Source of the DNA: an uncultured Oscillospiraceae bacterium
GTDB taxonomy: Bacteria; Bacillota; Clostridia; Oscillospirales; Acutalibacteraceae
DNA: 26,954 bases
Assembly (NCBI GenBank): GCA_910588935.1
Contig: CAJUSM010000014.1
Span: 21,051 to 48,004, forward strand
Direction: 5' to 3'
A program made the translations under genes and the position numbers. Below, in pieces: positions 22,991 to 26,954 of the stretch (within the stretch, counting starts at the first letter, position 1; every line of letters begins with the position of its first letter). Below the pieces are notes generated by a model, which was not told where the DNA came from, searched no databases, and saw only the letters and a program-made list of their open reading frames with translations.

Positions 22991-25120
22991 TCATGGTTCC
23001 CCTGGTATAACGATTATGAGGGACAGCGGTGTTTCTGGAATTAAAAAGTGCAGCCCATCTCCGTCCTTGTGAGTTTCCAGATCTTTTCCTTCCGGAATGG
23101 CATCCAGAGTGTATGCGGTTACTTTTTCTGCCCTGGGTAGATGAAGCTTTAAGAAAACCGGCTTTCCTGTAGGGTTGGCGCAGGCAATTTCTAACCGGCC
23201 TGGCGAATCATATCTGGCTACACTGCAGGAAGGCTCAGGGCATTCTAGGCCCAGATTGTCTCGAAAGATTCCCTGGCCAAAGGTTTTTAGCCAAAAATTC
23301 CGCAGGGTAATTAGGCTTTTTAAGTAGGCAAGGGATTGGGGATCCCTAGTAAAGGTATTGTCATCCTGCAGGTCGTAAATCCAAAAATACATTCCAGTAA
23401 CAAATGCCCGGTCCATTAACGCCCGGGAAACCTGAGCCACATGCACCGGACGCATGGCCAGGTTCCGGCAGGGGTAAAGCATATCTACTAGGGCTTGCTC
23501 GGGGAAAGTGTAACGGTAAAGCTGAGGGAATGCCCCAGTGTGATGGTACACAAAGGTGGAAACCAGCTGGCCGGCGCTTAGGGAACCGTAGGCGTCCGAG
23601 CAGCCTTCGTGAAGCAGGCAGTTGTTTTGGTATGCAGAAATTTCTTCCAATAGCTGCTGGTACCAGTAGTTCCATTGGCCATACAGGTGCTGGTGGTCAG
23701 CATTGAAGCACAGCCCAGGTTCACCCATAGAGAGCTGATCAAGATATAGGCCGTCCGCCCCCAGTTCTCCGGTAATCCTGGCCGCTGTCTCCGCCAGCAT
23801 GTCCCGCCAGCCTTGGCTCCCAATGCACATTACGGCAAATTCTCTTCCAGCGCAGAGCTCCTTCATAAGTCTGCCGTCCCGGCCTTTTACGGCGTTTGCC
23901 TCCAAAAAATCTGCCAGCTGGCTGTATGAAGGGTTGGCAATTCTGGTATTGACATATAGGCTTACATGGCCCCCGGCCTCTTTTACAGCTGCCAGCTGGG
24001 CTTTTAGCTCTTCGCTGCTTCCCAGGTCACTGTCAGGAATATATTGGGGAAAGCCGTTATCAAAACCGTCCTGATGCCATCCCGCTAACAGCAAATGGTT
24101 TAAGCCCAGCGCTCTTGCATCCTCCAGTAGGCCAAAGATGTCTTCATAGCGGTGGACAATGCCGCCGTTTTGGTACTTAAAATCGTAGTGGGCCACCAGC
24201 CCAGCGCTGGTTTTCATCCATGCTGGTCTGGCATCGGCAGGAAACATAAAGCTTTGATGAAAAGCCCGGTATCTGTCCGCGCTTTCATGCCAGTCTCCAG
24301 GATGGATAGCCACGGCAAACTCCGGAGACTGCCAGCTTTCCCCTGATCTTAGGCACACTGGGTGGGAAAAAGAAAAGCTCATTCCAGGAGAACCAGGGCC
24401 AAAGGTGTGGGCCCGCAGAGAGCAAACCTGCAGCGCAGGATCGTGGCAAGCAAAGTAGAGCCCGGAATCCTGGCCAGAATAGTCCAGCCACTTCATAGAA
24501 ATAGTGCCCGTGTAAGAGCCCTCTAGGGCATAGCCCCCTTCGGCCGCTGGCTGTGCCATGGTGCCGGTAAGATATGTGTAGCGGTAATTCTGCCAGGCCC
24601 AGTCAATTTGGCTGGACTGCTGAGCCAGTGTTTTTACTGGGTTGACAATTTTTAATCCAGCGTAGTGGGGATAAACCAAGGTGTCGCTTTCCCAATTCTC
24701 TCCAAACCACACGCCATTGATACAGGGAAAACGGATGGTTTCTGGGACTGGGGCAGTGTCTCCTAGAGAAAGCTCCAGCAGCCATAGGCTGGTATCGCCC
24801 TTTAGGCGCACCTGGTACCTGGCCTGGACTGGATGGACTTTCTCGCCGTCCCAAAGAAAATGAAAGGTTACAGTGACAGCGTTTTTTTTCACAACAATCT
24901 GTGGGATAAGCTCTGGGTGGAGGGTAACGGCAATAGAATCACCAGGCCTGAGGACCAGTGCCCCAGCATAGAGGGCAAATGGTTGTGGGAGGGAAAAGAG
25001 ATGGTTTTTTAGCAAGTTTTCCCCGGTTTCTTCCCAGACCAACTCCACAAGCTGGCCTGTTTGGGAATCGATGGCCAGAGAAAGCTTTTCATTGTCCAGA
25101 TGGTACCTGCTTTGGTACAT
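22991..25120 (-). CDS. Glycoside hydrolase-like protein resembling DUF6259, cytoplasmic
   Basis: A 709-residue protein with an N-terminal beta-rich domain (about 1-280), a TIM-barrel-like centre (about 295-600) and a C-terminal beta domain (about 620-709), the layout of retaining alpha-glycosidases. The barrel shows LLLAGWHQDGFDNGFPQYIP, HVSLYVNTRI, GADGLYLDQLSMGE with Asp461 and LLHEGCSDAYG with Glu505; I suggest Asp461 and Glu505 as nucleophile and acid/base by analogy only. The family name is from memory of similar annotations. There is no signal peptide, so the substrate must be imported. The start is the ATG at 25120 after AAGGGGGTGG; a GTG nine bases upstream is also in frame. It heads the murQ cluster, hinting at a MurNAc- or GlcNAc-containing substrate. 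Confidence 0.75.
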   Translation of the reverse strand: MYQSRYHLDNEKLSLAIDSQTGQLVELVWEETGENLLKNHLFSLPQPFALYAGALVLRPGDSIAVTLHPELIPQIVVKKNAVTVTFHFLWDGEKVHPVQARYQVRLKGDTSLWLLELSLGDTAPVPETIRFPCINGVWFGENWESDTLVYPHYAGLKIVNPVKTLAQQSSQIDWAWQNYRYTYLTGTMAQPAAEGGYALEGSYTGTISMKWLDYSGQDSGLYFACHDPALQVCSLRAHTFGPGSPGMSFSFSHPVCLRSGESWQSPEFAVAIHPGDWHESADRYRAFHQSFMFPADARPAWMKTSAGLVAHYDFKYQNGGIVHRYEDIFGLLEDARALGLNHLLLAGWHQDGFDNGFPQYIPDSDLGSSEELKAQLAAVKEAGGHVSLYVNTRIANPSYSQLADFLEANAVKGRDGRLMKELCAGREFAVMCIGSQGWRDMLAETAARITGELGADGLYLDQLSMGEPGLCFNADHQHLYGQWNYWYQQLLEEISAYQNNCLLHEGCSDAYGSLSAGQLVSTFVYHHTGAFPQLYRYTFPEQALVDMLYPCRNLAMRPVHVAQVSRALMDRAFVTGMYFWIYDLQDDNTFTRDPQSLAYLKSLITLRNFWLKTFGQGIFRDNLGLECPEPSCSVARYDSPGRLEIACANPTGKPVFLKLHLPRAEKVTAYTLDAIPEGKDLETHKDGDGLHFLIPETPLSLIIVIPGEP

Positions 25121-25187
25121 AACAGCCACCCCCTTGGTTATGGGCTAGGGCCTTAAATTTTATATACTTGCCCAGGCCACACACAAT

Positions 25188-25200
25188 TTCTATTATAGAA
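25188..25200. promoter_or_regulatory. Palindrome over the hydrolase promoter -10 box, possible operator
   Basis: Minus strand TTCTAT-A-ATAGAA: two perfect six-base arms around one base, covering the -10 box. Placement suits a repressor such as the RpiR/MurR protein encoded downstream, but AT-rich palindromes also arise by chance. Confidence 0.3.
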
Positions 25201-25220
25201 TTAAAAAGAGCGGTAGTCAA
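25192..25220 (-). promoter_or_regulatory. Sigma-A promoter for the hydrolase-murQ cluster
   Basis: Minus strand: TTGACT, a 17-base spacer and consensus TATAAT. It lies about 65 bases upstream of the hydrolase ATG. There is no other strong promoter before murQ, so it may drive the whole set. Confidence 0.75.
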
Positions 25221-25352
25221 GAGTGAATTGGGAGAAATTTGTATTTTTTTGTTAACTTATAAATATGGATATCTGACATACCATGCAGCAAATGATAATA
25301 AGAAAATTGTTTTTAATAATCGAGACAATTTTGTAAAACTTCTTTTTACTTT

Positions 25353-25381
25353 ATCTTAGCACGCCCGAGAGGAAAAAACAA
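25353..25381 (-). promoter_or_regulatory. Possible second, upstream promoter
   Basis: Minus strand: TTGTTT, a 17-base spacer and TAAGAT preceded by TGC (extended -10). It would give a leader of about 225 bases before the hydrolase ATG. The surrounding 25121-25526 stretch is markedly AT-rich compared with the window and holds no gene that I can support; only this promoter, the proximal promoter and a terminator stand out. Confidence 0.35.
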
Positions 25382-25474
25382 GGCCGCGGGAACATTTTAT
25401 TTAATTATTTATGTATATCTTGACCACTAGTATATTTATTTTTAGAGATAACATGAAAAGCGGATAAATAGAAG

Positions 25475-25519
25475 AAAAAAGCCTGTTCTACATGTAAAGG
25501 CAAGTAGACAGGCTTAAAA
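25475..25519 (-). terminator. Terminator of the degV-DUF2752 transcript
   Basis: Minus strand AAGCCTGTCTAC pairs with GTAGAACAGGCTT (one bulged base) and is followed by TTTTCTTC. T-rich sequence also flanks the other side, so reverse termination is possible. It lies a few bases after the DUF2752 stop codon. Confidence 0.85.
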
Positions 25520-25526
25520 ACAGAAT

Positions 25527-25934
25527 TTATGGTAATGAATTATTGGCAGCCACCCAACCAGGCGCCAGCCAGCGAAAGCTGGGAAGGTTGCGCAGTACTG
25601 TGAAAATTCCGGCCAAGACCAATAGGGCCAGCAATACATAGAGAAAGGCTTTGGTTTTGCACAACAGGGGTTTTCCCTGAACATAGCGCAGAAGCTCTGC
25701 CAGCAGGAAAACACCGGCTAAAGGCAGAAAGAACAGCATAAAGCTGTTTTGGGCTAGCGCTCCGGCAAAATCTCCCTGAAGAAGGGCTAAAAGCATATGT
25801 TGTACTCCGCAGCCGGTACAGAAAAAACCGGTATATTTTAAAATGAGGCAGGGCGGGCGCAAGGCAAGCATAAGAGCAAGGGCTAGCACCAGGGCCAGCA
25901 GCAAAGCCCCTGCCTTTACAGCCCGGCGGGTCAT
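25527..25934 (-). CDS. DUF2752 membrane protein
   Basis: A 135-residue protein with membrane helices near 10-27, 62-80 and 95-112. The DUF2752 signature is clear: a Cys, then TGFFCTGCGVQHMLLALLQGDFAGALAQN (about 35-63), equivalent to the family TGxxCxGCGxxR...GD...A..N pattern, although the usual Arg after GCG is replaced by Gln-His. Function is unknown for the family. The ATG overlaps the degV TGA by four bases (ATGA), so its translation is probably coupled to DegV. Confidence 0.85.
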   Translation of the reverse strand: MTRRAVKAGALLLALVLALALMLALRPPCLILKYTGFFCTGCGVQHMLLALLQGDFAGALAQNSFMLFFLPLAGVFLLAELLRYVQGKPLLCKTKAFLYVLLALLVLAGIFTVLRNLPSFRWLAPGWVAANNSLP

Positions 25935-26767
25935 TTGCGGATATAGGCCAGCCCGCAGGCCCCAGGGCCGGTGTGGGTGCCTACAATGCTGCCAATGTCC
26001 AGCTTGTAAACCTCCCGCTTTTTTAGTTCCGCGCCCATAAACTCCATAAAGTCGTTGCGGGTTTTGGGCACGGCAGCGTGGCCAACTGTCACAGAGAAAT
26101 CGGCAGAAATAGGTTCTTTAGCCACCTGCTCCCGGATAAATTTGAAAGCAGACTTTTTGCCCCGCGCTTTGCCAACCACTTCTACCAAGCCGTTTTCCAG
26201 GGTAATAATGGGGCAGATGCCCAGGATACTGGCCACCAAGGCACTGGTGGCAGAGAGCCGGCCCCCCATCTTTAAGTATTTCAAGTCGTCTATGAGAGCC
26301 CATAGCCGGACTCGGGGGACCAGGTTTTCCACCTCTTGGGCAATTCCGGCGGCAGAAAGGCCTCGGTCTCGCATTTTTACTGCCTCTTCTACCAGCAGGC
26401 CTAGGGCAAAGGTAACATTTAGGGTGTCGGGAAGATGAATTCTATCGGCCCCAACCAAATTTTTAGCCAGCCTGGCGGACTGGAGGGTGCCACTCATCTG
26501 TGAAGAGATGAACAGGCATACCACGTCGTCTCCGCTGTTCTGGTATACCTTAAACTTATCCTCAAAAAAAGCAGGGGTTATCTGGGCTGTTTTCGGGAGC
26601 TCAGGGGCGGCGGCCAGCTTTTCATAAAATTCTTCATTGGAAATATCGATATTTGCCCGATAGCTTGTCTCACCAAAATTGACGGTGAGAGGCAGCATTT
26701 CCACGCCTAGCTCTTCACACTGAGCAGGGCTCAGGTCGCAGGAGCTATCTGTCAGTATCTTTACCAT
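25931..26767 (-). CDS. DegV family fatty acid-binding protein
   Basis: A 278-residue protein from the ATG at 26767 (an in-frame GTG three codons earlier is too close to the GAAAGGA ribosome site). DegV-fold proteins bind a fatty acid, and related FakB proteins present it to the kinase FakA for phosphorylation. Family features are the N-terminal ILTDSSCDL, FISSQMSGTLQSARLA (about 86-101), LKYLKMGGRLS near 163-173, and VGTHTGPGACGLAY near the C-terminus. No fakA-like gene is in the window. It is the first gene of a two-gene transcript with the DUF2752 protein. Confidence 0.93.
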   Translation of the reverse strand: MVKILTDSSCDLSPAQCEELGVEMLPLTVNFGETSYRANIDISNEEFYEKLAAAPELPKTAQITPAFFEDKFKVYQNSGDDVVCLFISSQMSGTLQSARLAKNLVGADRIHLPDTLNVTFALGLLVEEAVKMRDRGLSAAGIAQEVENLVPRVRLWALIDDLKYLKMGGRLSATSALVASILGICPIITLENGLVEVVGKARGKKSAFKFIREQVAKEPISADFSVTVGHAAVPKTRNDFMEFMGAELKKREVYKLDIGSIVGTHTGPGACGLAYIRK

Positions 26768-26818
26768 ATATTCCACAATCCTTTCCCTGGGGGCGATATT
26801 TGCAGTGCATACCTAAAT

Positions 26819-26847
26819 ATTATACACGACAACAGGAAAGGGGTCAA
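26819..26847 (-). promoter_or_regulatory. Sigma-A promoter for degV
   Basis: Minus strand: TTGACC, a 17-base spacer and consensus TATAAT, about 50 bases upstream of the degV ATG. The remaining bases to the window end (26848-26954) hold nothing that I can identify. Confidence 0.75.
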
Positions 26848-26954
26848 CCTGTTTTTTGTGGGGGGAGTGTCCAAACGAGGAGATAAAGGCAGGCTAGAGA
26901 GAAAAACCGCGGCTCTCAGATGCCGTGAGAAAATGGGAAAAGTTTCGTAGACTT

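Noticed and set aside
25168..25359. A 63-codon plus-strand open frame in the AT-rich gap
   Set aside because: It lacks a ribosome site and a recognisable product, and it runs against the two minus-strand promoters there.

Overview
The window reads as chromosome from a spore-forming, fairly GC-rich low-GC-lineage Gram-positive, most likely a clostridial (Oscillospirales/Ruminococcaceae-like) bacterium. The basis is a complete spoIIIA operon, spoIIIE, spmA and spmB, strong AGGAGG-type ribosome sites, frequent GTG/TTG starts and sigma-A promoters with 17-base spacers. Taxonomy is inferred from gene content only. I saw no phage, insertion sequence, CRISPR array, tRNA or rRNA.

Layout. 1-1387 (minus): type B carboxylesterase whose C-terminus runs off the left edge. 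1660-6526 (plus): spoIIIAA-AB-AC-AD-AE-AF-AG-AH, the mother-cell half of the feeding-tube/channel complex, closed by a strong terminator. 6767-11308 (plus): a TepA/ClpP-like protease, undecaprenyl-diphosphate phosphatase (uppP) and a SpoIIIE/FtsK DNA translocase, behind one good sigma-A promoter and closed by a bidirectional terminator. 11370-13549 (minus): a secreted stalk-domain protein of unknown function and a GNAT acetyltransferase. 13704-16203 (plus): an orphan hybrid histidine kinase, a 21-bp tandem repeat array that starts inside its last codons, and a small Smr-domain protein. 16166-17955 (minus): SpmA and SpmB, then a SLOG/DUF1273-like protein with its own promoter; its 3' end overlaps the Smr gene. 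18050-19426 (plus): an M20 dipeptidase (PepV-like).

19588-25120 (minus) is a sugar-catabolism cluster read right to left: a cytoplasmic DUF6259-like glycoside hydrolase candidate, MurQ (MurNAc-6-P etherase), a BadF-type amino-sugar kinase resembling MurK, an RpiR/MurR regulator and a GNAT. The last four are tightly packed. It looks like salvage of N-acetylmuramic acid, with a hydrolase of unknown substrate at its head and no transporter in the window. 25527-26767 (minus): DegV lipid-binding protein overlapping a DUF2752 membrane protein.

The most unusual points are (1) the 21-bp direct-repeat array, each unit carrying a 9-bp near-perfect palindrome spaced two helical turns apart and repeating the kinase stop codon in frame; (2) the MurNAc salvage cluster led by an uncharacterised cytosolic hydrolase with two candidate promoters and a palindrome over one -10 box; (3) the linkage of the stage III channel operon with the tepA-uppP-spoIIIE group.
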